Source of the DNA: CAWATZ01 sp963784995
GTDB lineage: Bacteria > Planctomycetota > Planctomycetia > Gemmatales > Gemmataceae
Assembly (NCBI GenBank): GCA_963784995.1
Contig: CAWATZ010000002.1
Coordinates: 868,001 to 932,000, forward strand
Direction of reading: 5' to 3'
DNA: 64,000 nt
Part shown: in pieces, positions 9,099 through 18,747 of the stretch
How the letters are laid out: each line of letters begins with the position of its first letter
Position numbering within the stretch: position 1 is the first letter of the stretch
The notes under the pieces: model-generated
The model's database searches: none
Seen by the model: the letters and a program-made list of their open reading frames with translations, nothing else
Told to the model about the DNA's origin: nothing
Translations under genes and position numbers: made by a program

Positions 9099-9841
9099 TC
9101 ACTCTTCAGGAGGCGGCGGAGGCGGCGGCTTTTCGGTCGGTTTGGCGGGGAGCCGTTCCGGCGGTCCTCCGAGGCCCACACCCGCACGCTGGAGGTGCTC
9201 GCCGACGTGGGTCCAGGCTTCGGCTCCCTTGGCCAGCTCCGCCGCCCGAGCATAGTCCTTGTCCTGGTAGGCGCGGCGGGCCTTCTGGTAGAGGTCCCGG
9301 CTGGCATCCAGGAATTGCGTCCCCGGACCTTCCTTGATCAGCGGTTCCATCTCGGTGAGACGGTCCCGCGCTCGCTGCAATTGCGCCGGGCGCCCTCCCA
9401 GGGCTCGGCCGGGCCTCCCGTCCTGGGCGGTCCTTTTGGTCCCAGGTCCGGTGGCGGAGCCGGGATGCCGGACGTGGCGGTCGAATTGGCCCTCTGCCAG
9501 TGCCTCAAGCCACGTCCGCCGTCATTGGCCGCCTTGGCGAACTCCCCGGCACGGAAGGTGTCGTTGTCTTCGTAGCACCGCCGGCCGCGGCGGTAAAAAT
9601 CCTGGCCCTGCTCGAGCAGTCGAGCCAGGTCGCGCGGCAGTTTTTCCCTCGCCGCAGCCTGGGCCTGGCTCACTTCGTTGAGCGTGTCGTAGGCCTTGTT
9701 CAGGTCCTTGCCCGCCTTGTCCTCGCCTTTCTTGTCCTTCTTGTCCTTGGGCGGTCGGCCCTGAGCGGCGCCCGGCTCATTCATCGAGACAAAGATCAGC
9801 ATGCCGGCCAGCATCGGCAGCAGCAACCATCGTCGGACCAT
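9099..9841 (-). CDS. Small exported protein, internally duplicated, with a frame break
   Basis: ATG 9841 sits 6 bases behind a strong AAGGAG and begins MVRRWLLLPMLAGMLIFVS, a signal peptide, so this start is preferred over 9862. The first frame reads to about 9400. A second frame continues RPAQLQRARDRLTEMEPLIK and ends at 9099. The two halves resemble each other: EQGQDFYRRGRRCYEDND in the first and DLYQKARRAYQDKDYARAAE in the second. This implies a duplicated helical unit of TPR-like character and a single-base frame break near 9390-9450. The C-terminus is a proline run. Function not recognised; probably a periplasmic helical-repeat protein. The break may be a sequence error. Confidence 0.6.
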
Positions 9842-9960
9842 TGGCGTCTCCTTGGAATACACCAGAACGTGAATTGGTTCCCGGTCCGGTGGGGTCGCGA
9901 ACCGGTGGCGGCCTGAGCCGTCCGGCCCGGCCTAATGCAAGGAAGGTGCCGTTCAGAAGA

Positions 9961-10032
9961 TGTTAGCCCGACGCGCAAGCAAGGGTCAGAAAAACCGTAG
10001 TTTCTGACCCTTGCTTGCGCGTCGGGCTAACA
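9961..10032. repeat. 32-bp perfect inverted repeat, TTAGCCCGACGCG family
   Basis: The left arm 9961-9992 and right arm 10001-10032 are exact reverse complements with an 8-base loop. The outer arm carries TGTTAGCCCGACGCGC, also present in the repeat at 61587-61673. The inner part shares GTCAGAAAAACCGT with the repeat at 4121-4168. It lies between the 9.8 kb gene and the end of the response-regulator gene. Confidence 0.9.
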
Positions 10033-10058
10033 TCTCTGATCTCTGACGCCGGGAGAGC

Positions 10059-10097
10059 TGGGCGAAAAGCCCCCATCGTCCGGGGGATCTCTGCCCA
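10059..10097. repeat. Imperfect inverted repeat, TGGGCGGAAATCCCC-like family, copy 1
   Basis: TGGGCGAAAAGCCCCC at 10059-10074 faces GGGGGATCTCTGCCCA at 10082-10097. Related copies lie at 14494-14535 and 17736-17774. The element sits just past the stop codon of the response-regulator gene. Confidence 0.55.
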
Positions 10098-10116
10098 CGT
10101 GACCGGTCCTTGCGGG

Positions 10117-11490
<1,374 letters not shown>

Positions 11491-11502
11491 AACGGCCTCC
11501 GT

Positions 11503-11562
11503 CCTTCGTCCTTCGTCATTCGGGAAGAGAGTCCGGGCACGAATGACGAACGATGAATGACG
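11503..11562. repeat. Short-period imperfect inverted repeat between kinase and regulator genes
   Basis: The stretch repeats GTCCTTC with a period of about 7 on the left. It faces CGAATGACGA and GATGAATGACGA on the right. It occupies almost the whole 75-base spacer between the histidine kinase stop and the regulator start. Confidence 0.5.
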
Positions 11563-11565
11563 ATT

Positions 11566-12999
11566 TTAGGTGGGGGCAATGGATGGAAGCAAGATGCCGA
11601 AGACGGCTCCGGGTCCAGGATCAAGCAACTCGATGGTCCCGCCGTGCTGCTGGACGATCTCCCGGCACAGGGCCAGTCCCAGGCCGGTGCCTTCCGGCCG
11701 GGTGGTAAAGAAGGGCTCGAAGAGATGCGGCCGGGCCGCTGGGGGAACACCCGGGCCGGTGTCGCTCACCAGAAGCTCGATGCGGTTGCTGGCCGGCAGG
11801 AACCGCGTGCGGCAGCGCAAGCAGTTTTGCCGCTTGTCCTTCCGAGACAGGTTGTCGGGGGACGATTTCCCTCTCCCGTCGCTCATGGCCTGCAAGGCGT
11901 TGGCAAACAGGTTCAGGACCACCTGCTGCAGGGCCTGCGGTGACCCGGCCACGCGCGGCAGGTGCGGAGTCAGGTCGGCCTCGACAATGACCTCCAGTTC
12001 CACCGCCTGAGCACGAACCAGTTCCAGGGCCTCCCCGACCACCCCATTGAGGTCCACCGGATGCCGGTCGTCCTGTCCGCCGCGGGCAAAATAGAGCAGC
12101 CGGCTCACCAGGCCGTCCAGCCGATCCACGGCCCGCAGGACGGCTTCGAGGGGGGCGGAGTTGCGGGCCAGGTCGGGAAGGCGCTGCCACAGCTGCAAGC
12201 TGGAGCGGATGCCGGCCAGGGGGTTGCGGACCTCGTGAGCGACGCCGGCCAGCATCCGTCCCAGCGAGGCCAGGTGTTCCGCCCGGCGCAGCTCTTCCCG
12301 CAACTGCTCTCGCTGACTCCGCTCGCGCCGCAGGCTCCAGCCCAGGTTGGCAGTCAGCACCAGGGCCAGCAGGATGCCCCCCAACGCAAGCCCAACCGAC
12401 AGCCGATAGCGATTCGCCTGATCGAACTGGGGGTCCAGACTGTGGACGCGCATCATCACCCAGACCACCAGCCGGGCCGGCCGGGTGGACCCGACCGGTT
12501 CGGTGGCCACAACAATCCGGTTGCCCACCGGGCCGACGTCGAAGCTCCGGACCAGCGGCTGACCTGCCGGCCGGGTCAGGCTCTCCCGGACCATGTCCTC
12601 GACGTATTGTTTCTCCTTGGGAGGTGGGTCTCGGCGTGCTTTTCCTTTCCGGTCGGGCGGCGGATGCGGGTCCGTTGGAAAGGCGAAACCCGCGAACCGC
12701 CCCACTTCCTCCGCAAGAAAAAAGCCCCCTTCGATCCCCGGGAAATCGACCAGGGTTTTGGCCGTGACCGCCGCCAGTTCATTGTGCAGGTCCAAAGACA
12801 GGGGCTTGCTCTCGGGCACGGCTTTCCGGACCGCCTCGGCCAGCCGCAGGGCGGCCGCGCGGACGCTGTCACGGATCTGCACCTCGCGCTGCGGGATCAG
12901 CCAGGCCGAGGCGCTGGTGAAGAGCAGGGTGGCCAGCGCGGCCAGGAACAGGGCCACGACCAGGAACGCCTGGACCCGGACGCCGAGCAGGACACGCAT
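11566..12999 (-). CDS. NtrB-like sensor histidine kinase
   Basis: A 477-residue membrane kinase. There is an N-terminal helix (FLVVALFLAALATLLFTSAS), a periplasmic sensor region of about 150 residues with no recognised domain, and a second helix near 210-230 (LSVGLALGGILLALVLTANL). The HisKA box follows (GVAHEVRNPLAGIRSS, His at about 250). The HATPase domain has N-box NLFANALQAM, G1 DTGPGVPP and G2 GTGLGLALC. A short insertion with CLRC lies between the N and G1 boxes and is absent from the related kinase at 14691. ATG 12999 has GGAAGGA upstream. It is encoded between an MFS transporter and the NtrC-type regulator, so transported solute or envelope state is the likely signal (inference). Confidence 0.93.
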   Translation of the reverse strand: MRVLLGVRVQAFLVVALFLAALATLLFTSASAWLIPQREVQIRDSVRAAALRLAEAVRKAVPESKPLSLDLHNELAAVTAKTLVDFPGIEGGFFLAEEVGRFAGFAFPTDPHPPPDRKGKARRDPPPKEKQYVEDMVRESLTRPAGQPLVRSFDVGPVGNRIVVATEPVGSTRPARLVVWVMMRVHSLDPQFDQANRYRLSVGLALGGILLALVLTANLGWSLRRERSQREQLREELRRAEHLASLGRMLAGVAHEVRNPLAGIRSSLQLWQRLPDLARNSAPLEAVLRAVDRLDGLVSRLLYFARGGQDDRHPVDLNGVVGEALELVRAQAVELEVIVEADLTPHLPRVAGSPQALQQVVLNLFANALQAMSDGRGKSSPDNLSRKDKRQNCLRCRTRFLPASNRIELLVSDTGPGVPPAARPHLFEPFFTTRPEGTGLGLALCREIVQQHGGTIELLDPGPGAVFGILLPSIAPT

Positions 13000-13019
13000 G
13001 CGTCCTTCCCCTTCTGCCT

Positions 13020-14360
13020 TCAGGAGTCCGGTGTCCCCGAGGTCAACGGTCGGAGATCAGCGGCAGGGCGCAAGCCCTCTGGTGACTGGAGGGCTTGCGC
13101 CCTGCCGCTGATCTCCGAACTCGGCTTTGTGAGCGTTTCAGGGATCAGCGCCACGACAAGCAGCGTCGCCGCCGCTCCGATGCCCGCCAGCAGCCCGAAC
13201 AGGCCCCGGTAGCCCAGGGAGCCAACCACCATCCCGGCCAGCGCCGGCCCCAGCGCCGAGCCGAGCACCAGGGAGCAACCGACCAGCACCTGGGCCTCCC
13301 CGGCCCGGGCGGGGTCGAGAAGCCGATCCATGACCCAGGTCGCGGCCAGGATGGCGAACAGCGCCTGGGCCAGGCCGTCGAGGATCTGAATGGCCAGCAC
13401 TTGCCAGGGATTGTCCACAATGCTCAGCAGGACCAGCCGGACCGTCATCACCACCCAGCCCAGGATCAGCAGGGGCCGGCGGCCGACACGGTCGGCCAGA
13501 CGGCCCACCACGGTGACGGCCAACATCCAGGCGACCATGCTCACGACAAAAGAGGAGGAAAGGAAGTTGACGGGGGCATGCAGGTCCTCGTCCAGGAAGA
13601 CGCCAAGGTACGCCCCCGGAGGCGAGTTGGCCACGTGGAACAGGACCATGGCCAGGACAAACGCCCACAGCAGCGAGTCGCGCAGTCCCTTGCCGCGCTC
13701 CTCAACAGACTTCACCACAGAGGACACAGAGGACACAGAGCAAGACCGTTGTTGTTTATGTTCTTCCTCTGTGTTCTCTGTGCTCTCCGTGGTGAGTCCT
13801 TTTTCGTGGACCAGCAGGGCGAAGACCACCCCAAGACCTTGAAGCGCCGCCAGCGGCGGCAGCAGCGCGGCGATCCCCATGCGCTCGGCCACAAGGCCTC
13901 CACCCAGGGCCACCGTCACGATGGCGACGGGCCGCCAGAACCGCAGCGCCGCCAGGGCCCGGGCCACTCCTCCCGGGGGCGCCAGCCGGGTCGCCTCCGC
14001 CCCCGCCAGGCTTTCGATCGTCGCCCGGCAGATCCCGTTCTCCGCGAACAGGATCGCCAGCAACCCCAGCCAGGCCACACCCTCGACCCGGATCAGCAAG
14101 ATCGTCACCAGGGTCAGCAGCACCTGCGCAACCACCAGGAACGGCTTGCACCGTCCCAGGCGATCGGACCAGATCCCGATGGGGAACTGGGCCAGGCTCG
14201 ACAGGGCCGCCAGCGTCCAGACCACACTGATGGCCTCGTTGGACAGTCCTCCCTCTTTGAGGAACTTCGGCAGGAACGGCAAGATGAAGCCGATTCCCGC
14301 CATGCCACAGAAATAACAGCCGTACAACCCGATGCGATTACGCCAATCCACGTTGCTCAT
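13020..14360 (-). CDS. MFS transporter carrying two repeat-derived peptide insertions
   Basis: A 446-residue major facilitator with about 12 hydrophobic segments and the loop motif WSDRLGRCKPFLV after helix 2 and again RLADRVGRRPLLI in the second half. The substrate is not evident. The central loop holds TTESTENTEEEHKQQ and SVSSVSSVVKSVEE, encoded by the two arms of an inverted repeat (13713-13794). The last 30 residues (for example SGRAQALQSPEGLRPAADLR) come from another palindrome (13051-13117). Both additions keep the frame open and fall in a cytoplasmic loop and at the C-terminus, where they are likely tolerated. ATG 14360 has GAGGA just upstream. A sigma-54 promoter candidate lies about 70 bases upstream. 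It is probably the first gene of an operon with the kinase and regulator genes. Confidence 0.9.
   Translation of the reverse strand: MSNVDWRNRIGLYGCYFCGMAGIGFILPFLPKFLKEGGLSNEAISVVWTLAALSSLAQFPIGIWSDRLGRCKPFLVVAQVLLTLVTILLIRVEGVAWLGLLAILFAENGICRATIESLAGAEATRLAPPGGVARALAALRFWRPVAIVTVALGGGLVAERMGIAALLPPLAALQGLGVVFALLVHEKGLTTESTENTEEEHKQQRSCSVSSVSSVVKSVEERGKGLRDSLLWAFVLAMVLFHVANSPPGAYLGVFLDEDLHAPVNFLSSSFVVSMVAWMLAVTVVGRLADRVGRRPLLILGWVVMTVRLVLLSIVDNPWQVLAIQILDGLAQALFAILAATWVMDRLLDPARAGEAQVLVGCSLVLGSALGPALAGMVVGSLGYRGLFGLLAGIGAAATLLVVALIPETLTKPSSEISGRAQALQSPEGLRPAADLRPLTSGTPDS
13051..13117. repeat. 29-bp perfect inverted repeat forming the 3' end of the MFS gene
   Basis: Arms 13051-13079 and 13089-13117 are exact reverse complements with a 9-base loop. 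The arm contains CAGCGGCAGGGCGCAAGCCC. It lies inside the coding region, encodes most of the C-terminal tail of the transporter, and is followed by the histidine kinase start 18 bases past the stop. Confidence 0.88.
13713..13794. repeat. In-frame inverted repeat with 9-base period (CACAGAGGA) inside MFS gene
   Basis: The left arm repeats ACAGAGGAC with a 9-base period. The right arm reads CTCTGTGTTCTCTGTGCTCT. The two arms pair with a few mismatches over about 30 bases around a 25-base loop. Translated, the arms give the TTESTENTEE and SVSSVSSVV peptides of the transporter's central loop. Confidence 0.8.
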
Positions 14361-14427
14361 TCCTCACAAGGTTCAAGAGCATCTACCCCATGTCGGCCCG
14401 GGAGAGGTTAACTCGAACCAGTGCCCT

Positions 14428-14443
14428 GGCAAATCAGATGCCG
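14428..14443 (-). promoter_or_regulatory. Sigma-54 promoter candidate for the MFS-kinase-regulator operon
   Basis: On the minus strand the site reads CGGCATCTGATTTGCC, with GG (-24) and GC (-12) exactly 10 bases apart. Predicted transcription would start about 57 bases before ATG 14360. The 14-mer GCAAATCARATGCC is shared with the site upstream of the transporter at 16015-17304. The site is nearly symmetrical and also has GG-N10-GC on the plus strand, facing the kinase at 14691. Confidence 0.5.
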
Positions 14444-14493
14444 AACTGCAAACCGCAGGAATTGCCGGCAGGACCGCTGGCGTTTCAAGAATG

Positions 14494-14535
14494 GGTTGAG
14501 CGGAAGTCTCCCAGCATGGGGGGATTTCCGCCCAA
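14494..14535. repeat. Imperfect inverted repeat, TGGGCGGAAATCCCC-like family, copy 2
   Basis: TTGAGCGGAAGTCTCCC faces GGGGGATTTCCGCCCAA across a short loop. It is the same family as 10059-10097 and 17736-17774. Confidence 0.55.
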
Positions 14536-14690
14536 CGCGCCCCGGCTCTGGAGAAGGACTGCACGCACTGCACTCCTGATTGGTCCCGTTGGCGGTCGCC
14601 GCACTCATAATCTGATTGCAGGCAGTGGCATGCAGTTCGCCCTCCTCATCAATAGCGTCGGCGACGAGGGCACTGCGCCGGAGAGGGACC

Positions 14691-16010
14691 ATGAATCGCA
14701 ACACGGGGACCATCGCCACCATCGGCTTCGCACTGACGCTCACTCTCCTGGTCGTCAGCGCCGGCCTTTCGTACTGGAACACCCGGCAGCTGGTCGATGC
14801 CGACCGAATGGTGGACCATACCCACCGGGTGATAAGTCTTTTGGAGGCCGTCCTGTCCACCCTCAAGGACGCCGAGACCGGACAGCGGGGGTTCATCATC
14901 ACGCAGGAAGATAGTTATCTCCAGCCCTATCACGAGGCGGTGGAGCGGGTCCACGATGAACTCGAAGGGCTGAAGGACCTCACCTCCGACAATCCCGGTC
15001 AGCGCGAGCGTCTGGCGCAGCTCGACCAGCAGGTGGCAGCCAAATTGGACGAACTCGGCCGGACCATCACCGCCCTCAAGAGGACGAAGGATTTCAAAGC
15101 GACTCAGGAGGAGGTCCGCACGGGCCAGGGCAAGCAGCAGATGGACGCGGTGCGGCAAGTCGTGGCCCGCATGCAGCAGGTGGAGCGTGACCTGTTGCAG
15201 CACCGTGCGGAGGAATCAGTCCGCAGCTACCGCACGGCCATCCTGTCGAACCTGGTCACCGAAGGTTTGGCCGTGGTGCTGGTCAGCTGCGTCTTCTACC
15301 TCGTCCGGCGTTACGACGCCTTGCGGCTGCGGGCCGCTCAGAGGGCGGAGCATCTGGCCGTGCTGGGCAAGCTGCTGGCCGGGGTCGCCCACGAAGTGCG
15401 GAACCCGCTGGCCGGCATCCGCTCCACGGTCCAGCTCTGGGAACGGCTCCCGGACACGGCTCGCACGCCGGAATCGATCCACGCCGTTATCCAGGGCGTT
15501 GACCGGCTCAACGAGATCGTCAGCCGGCTGCTGCTCTTTGCCCGGGTGGGCGACAGCGAGGAGCGTCAGCCGGTCCTGGTCAACTCGGTGCTGACGGAGA
15601 CGCTGAACTTGCTCGAAGCCCAGGCCGGCAGCCAGAGCGTCCGCATCGAGCGTGACTTCGACCCGGGTTTGCCGATCGTCCGCGGCTCAGCCAGCGCCCT
15701 GCGTCAGGTGTTCCTGAACCTCGCGACCAATGCGTTGCAAGCCATGCCCCAGGGAGGAAAGCTCTGCTGCCGCACCCGGCATGAGCCGCAGCAGCACGTG
15801 GTGGAGATTTGTTTTACCGATACGGGGCCTGGCGTTCCGCCGGACGTTCGGAAGCGATTGTTCGAGCCCTTCTTCACGACCCGCCCGGAAGGAACGGGTT
15901 TGGGCCTGGCCCTCTGCCGGGAGTTCGTCCTCCAGCACGGGGGCAAGATCGAGGTCGAGGGCGGAGGGCCCGGTGCAACCTTCCGGGTGATTCTCCCGGC
16001 GGCCCGGTGA
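14691..16010 (+). CDS. CHASE3-type sensor histidine kinase
   Basis: A 439-residue kinase. ATG 14691 follows GGAGAGGGACC, so a longer frame from 14616 was rejected. An N-terminal helix (GFALTLTLLVVSAGLSYW) is followed by a CHASE3-like extracytoplasmic domain (TLKDAETGQRGFIITQEDSY). A second helix (LVTEGLAVVLVSCVFYLV) leads to HisKA (GVAHEVRNPLAGIRST) and HATPase (NLATNALQAM, DTGPGVPP, GTGLGLALC). The kinase core is very close to that of the kinase at 11566-12999, while the sensors are unrelated. This suggests duplication with sensor exchange. No own regulator gene is adjacent; it may phosphorylate the NtrC-type protein encoded at 10117. It ends 4 bases from the convergent transporter gene. Confidence 0.93.
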   Translation: MNRNTGTIATIGFALTLTLLVVSAGLSYWNTRQLVDADRMVDHTHRVISLLEAVLSTLKDAETGQRGFIITQEDSYLQPYHEAVERVHDELEGLKDLTSDNPGQRERLAQLDQQVAAKLDELGRTITALKRTKDFKATQEEVRTGQGKQQMDAVRQVVARMQQVERDLLQHRAEESVRSYRTAILSNLVTEGLAVVLVSCVFYLVRRYDALRLRAAQRAEHLAVLGKLLAGVAHEVRNPLAGIRSTVQLWERLPDTARTPESIHAVIQGVDRLNEIVSRLLLFARVGDSEERQPVLVNSVLTETLNLLEAQAGSQSVRIERDFDPGLPIVRGSASALRQVFLNLATNALQAMPQGGKLCCRTRHEPQQHVVEICFTDTGPGVPPDVRKRLFEPFFTTRPEGTGLGLALCREFVLQHGGKIEVEGGGPGATFRVILPAAR

Positions 16011-16014
16011 GGCG

Positions 16015-17304
16015 TCAGTAGTGGACGAACTGCAGCCAGGCGATGCCCACAAGCAAGGTCAGCAGCGTCAGGGGGATGCCGACCTTGCAATAATCCCAGA
16101 AGGAAATGGCCACGCCCTCGCGGCGGGCGTTCTCGACCACGATCAGGTTGGCCACCGAGCCCAGCACGGTCAGGTTGCCCGCCAGGGTGCTGGACATCGC
16201 CAGGGCCAGCCAGGCGGTTTCCTGCGAGGCGTGGGGAATGGCCTGAAGGACCGGGTCCAGCAGCAGCACGGCCGGCACGTTGCTGACCACGTTGGACAGG
16301 GCCGCCGACACCAGGCTGAGCAGGTCCACCGGCCGGGCCAGCAGCCAACTCCACTCCGCGACGTGCCAGAGCTTGACCACGTGGAGCTGAAAGGCGTGAA
16401 CGACCACGAACAGGCCGGTGAACATCACCAGCACGCCCCAATCGACCTGGGCGTAAATCTTTTCCGGCTTGACCCGGCCCGCCAGCAAGATCGCTGCTGC
16501 CCCCAGGGCCACCAGTTCCAGCGGCAGCCCCACGCAGAACAGCACCACCGCTCCCAGGGCCACCGTCACGCTCTTGGCTCGCAACCACGAATGGGCCCGG
16601 CTTTGCGGTGCCTCGTCGCTTTCGCCATTGCCCCTCGCAGCCAGGGACTCCATTCCGTTTGACTCCTTCTCCTTGAACTTGAAGGGCGTCAACCGGCGGC
16701 GATAGACCCAGGCAACGACCGCGTAGTTCAGCGCCAGCCCGATGAGGGCGACCGGCATCAGACGCGCCGCGAAGCGCAGGTAGGCGATCCCCGAGTGGGA
16801 GCCGATGTAGATGTTCTGCGGATTGCCGGTGATGGTCCCGGTCGAGCCGACGTTGGCTGCCGTCGCCAGTGCGATCAGGTGCGGCACCGGGTCGAACTTC
16901 AGCCGCCGGGCCAGGTGCAGCACCAGCGGCGTCAGGGCCACGCAGACCACGTCGTTGATCAGGAAGGCCGACAGCAGGCCCGACAGAGCGACGGTCACGG
17001 CCAGCAGCCCACGGGGAGTGCGGATGCGTTCCAGGCACCAGGAGGTCAGCACCTGGAAAAAACCGGACAGCCGTAGGAACGCGACCACGACCATCATGCC
17101 GAACAGCAGCAGCAAGGTCCGGTAATCGACCGACTTCAGGCTGAAAGCCTGGTCCAGCGTCAGCATGCCGGTGACCAGCATCAGGGTCGCGCCGACCAGG
17201 GCGATGCCCGCGCGGTCCATGCGCAGCCCCGGCACCTTGCCCAGGGCCAGGCCCGCGTAAGTCAGCGTGAACAGCATCACCGTCAGCCAGAACCACTCAC
17301 CCAT
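16015..17304 (-). CDS. ArsB/NhaD/SLC13-type ion transporter
   Basis: A 429-residue membrane protein with about 11-12 helices in two halves. Family signs are the paired motifs LSGLLSAFLINDVVCVALTP and VSAALSNVVSNVPAVLLLDP, and ANVGSTGTITGNPQNIYIGS in the first half. These fit the ion transporter superfamily (ArsB, NhaD, CitM/SLC13), which moves arsenite, Na+/H+ or dicarboxylates. The substrate cannot be fixed from sequence alone. A charged cytoplasmic loop lies near residues 210-240. ATG 17304 follows GAGGAGA; a GTG one codon earlier is possible. A sigma-54 promoter candidate lies about 38 bases upstream of the start, which links it to the nearby NtrC-type regulator. Confidence 0.88.
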   Translation of the reverse strand: MGEWFWLTVMLFTLTYAGLALGKVPGLRMDRAGIALVGATLMLVTGMLTLDQAFSLKSVDYRTLLLLFGMMVVVAFLRLSGFFQVLTSWCLERIRTPRGLLAVTVALSGLLSAFLINDVVCVALTPLVLHLARRLKFDPVPHLIALATAANVGSTGTITGNPQNIYIGSHSGIAYLRFAARLMPVALIGLALNYAVVAWVYRRRLTPFKFKEKESNGMESLAARGNGESDEAPQSRAHSWLRAKSVTVALGAVVLFCVGLPLELVALGAAAILLAGRVKPEKIYAQVDWGVLVMFTGLFVVVHAFQLHVVKLWHVAEWSWLLARPVDLLSLVSAALSNVVSNVPAVLLLDPVLQAIPHASQETAWLALAMSSTLAGNLTVLGSVANLIVVENARREGVAISFWDYCKVGIPLTLLTLLVGIAWLQFVHY

Positions 17305-17352
17305 CACCAGTCTCCTCTTGCCGGGAGGTCGAACAACAGTGGCAATCGTGAT

Positions 17353-17368
17353 AGCAAATCAAATGCCA
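17353..17368 (-). promoter_or_regulatory. Sigma-54 promoter candidate for the ion transporter gene
   Basis: The minus strand reads TGGCATTTGATTTGCT. GG and GC are exactly 10 bases apart and both half-elements (TGGCA, TTGCT) match the sigma-54 consensus. The expected start is near 17342, 38 bases before ATG 17304. It shares a 14-base core with the site at 14428-14443. Confidence 0.6.
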
Positions 17369-17421
17369 GGTCGCCGGAACGCGGGGTTGCGAGTGTACAG
17401 AGTTTGCTCGAGGGGTTGTTC

Positions 17422-17480
17422 CAAAAGCCGCTTGCGGCTTAGCGCAACCAGCCGTGGCGCTAAGCCGCAAGCGGCTTTTG
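17422..17480. repeat. 24-bp perfect inverted repeat upstream of the ion transporter gene
   Basis: Arm 17422-17445 (CAAAAGCCGCTTGCGGCTTA and on) and arm 17457-17480 are exact reverse complements around an 11-base loop. The element is unrelated in sequence to the other palindromes in the window. Confidence 0.85.
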
Positions 17481-17519
17481 AAACAGACTCTGAAAAAGCA
17501 TCCCTGGGAGGGTCGGGTT

Positions 17520-17612
17520 GTGTCAGGGACATTCGGCGTCCGCCTGCAAGTGGTCGCGGTGCTGCTGCTGTTTCTGGGCTCGCTGGCCACGGTGCTGATC
17601 AGCAGAGTGTAG
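17520..17612 (+). CDS. Possible 30-residue single-helix membrane peptide
   Basis: GTG 17520 lies 8 bases behind GGGAGG and opens a 30-codon frame ending at TAG 17610-17612. The peptide is almost all hydrophobic in its middle (VVAVLLLFLGSLATVLI), which would make one membrane helix with a short RV tail. No homology is recognised and the frame is short enough to arise by chance. It may also be the leftover end of an older gene. Confidence 0.25.
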   Translation: MSGTFGVRLQVVAVLLLFLGSLATVLISRV

Positions 17613-17735
17613 CCGCCTCCCAAGGAAGTCGATCCCATTCTGGTGCAGGTCCAGCAATGCCTGACGCTTGGGCCCGGAGAAAGGAGCCACTTTCCGCGTG
17701 GTGCTGCCAACCACTCCCTGAACCCGCCGGCAAGG

Positions 17736-17774
17736 TGGGCGAAAAGCCCCCGCCAGCCGGGGGAATTCCACCCA
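17736..17774. repeat. Imperfect inverted repeat, TGGGCGGAAATCCCC-like family, copy 3
   Basis: TGGGCGAAAAGCCCCC (17736-17751) faces GGGGGAATTCCACCCA (17759-17774). The left arm is identical to that of the copy at 10059-10074. Confidence 0.6.
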
Positions 17775-17795
17775 GCAAGTCGTCCCAAGTGCTCC

Positions 17796-18149
17796 TCAAG
17801 AACACGACGCGCTCCAGCCGCGGTTTCCTCCGATCACCTCAGGTCGGCTTTTGCCCTGCTGGACATTGGCGAGGCAACCGCCACTTTGATGAGTATTGAT
17901 TCCTCTGGGACATCGGCAACGCAAGTCGTCGGGATCCCAGGGACGAATGCGGAAGAAGTCGGCCAAATTGCTGGGACCAACACCCGGAAACTCCAGAGCG
18001 GCCAGTTGCGCCAACGTCTTGCGTCGTGGTGCCGCGACGAGGAGATCGCCGAAGCGTTCCAGATGCTGACGTTGCGGCGCGGACAAAGTCAGGCCCAGGA
18101 GGCCAACGAAGGTGACAAAGGCTGCGGAACGCTGTACGATGGCGATCAT
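17796..18149 (-). pseudogene. Possible truncated transposase N-terminus
   Basis: A 117-codon frame from ATG 18149, with GGAG six bases upstream. The first 75 residues look like a real protein: SAPQRQHLERFGDLL, RRKTLAQLAALE, then NLADFFRIRPWDPDDLR. The spacing of a GRKT-like motif and a xFFxxxPWDxxxL motif resembles the N-terminal domain of IS701/IS4-type DDE transposases. After about residue 76 the frame loses protein-like character and no DDE residues follow. It is best read as a decayed insertion-sequence fragment. The assignment rests on pattern memory only. Confidence 0.3.
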
Positions 18150-18697
18150 GGGGTCTCCGGCTGAAAAGAGGCAGAGGTTTGCTGACCTGCTGCCGTTTTA
18201 GCCCGGCGACCCCTTCTCGTCCAAACCGCAACGACCGGCATCAATCTCCCCGAGTGAACAAACGATCAATTTGCGATGGCAAACGGGGAAGTAAAACGCC
18301 AGTGTCCAGTAACAGGTTGAGAGCGGAAAAACGTTAGCGACAGGGTGAAACGTGATGCCACATTGCCAACGGCGCCGAAGGCTGGCAATGATGTCAGAGA
18401 GCGTCTGTGCCTGTCCAAGTTTGCCCCGTGAATGTCAGTTAGATCGACATTGCCAACGTGCCGCATCACACGGTGTCGCTCCCTGGCTTATTCTGCCGCG
18501 CAAGCGGCCGAGGCCTTCACCCCGGATTGTGAGATTGCCGCCGGCCGTCTGCCAGCCTGCCAACGGAGTGAGACGTGGCGGAGAGGCCAGAAGGAGCCTG
18601 GAGCTGACGGAGGAGTGCCACAGAGCGCCATTTGGCTGCCTGCCTGCCATCTGCCAGGGTATTCGGGGTCGTGTATCCCTTCGGATGTTGGCGAGCC

Positions 18698-18715
18698 CGG
18701 GGGCGTCAGCCCCCG
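18698..18715. repeat. Short hairpin CGGGGGC-GTCA-GCCCCCG
   Basis: A 7-bp GC stem with the loop GTCA. A near-identical hairpin (loop GTGA) lies at 45409-45428, both preceded by a CGAGCC-type sequence, so this is probably a small dispersed family. Confidence 0.5.
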
Positions 18716-18747
18716 TGGTGCCGGGGATAGAGCAACGAACGGTCAGG

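Larger units (their letters stand above)
14361..14690. other. Divergent intergenic region between MFS operon and second kinase
   Basis: This 330-base spacer contains a sigma-54-type site (14428-14443) and one copy of the TGGGCGGAAATCCCC-like repeat (14494-14535). No gene is evident; the frame upstream of ATG 14691 lacks a convincing start. Confidence 0.6.

Noticed and set aside
17643..18164. A 173-codon plus-strand frame
   Set aside because: No ribosome binding site, repeat-derived start region and no protein-like pattern; it opposes the transposase-like fragment.
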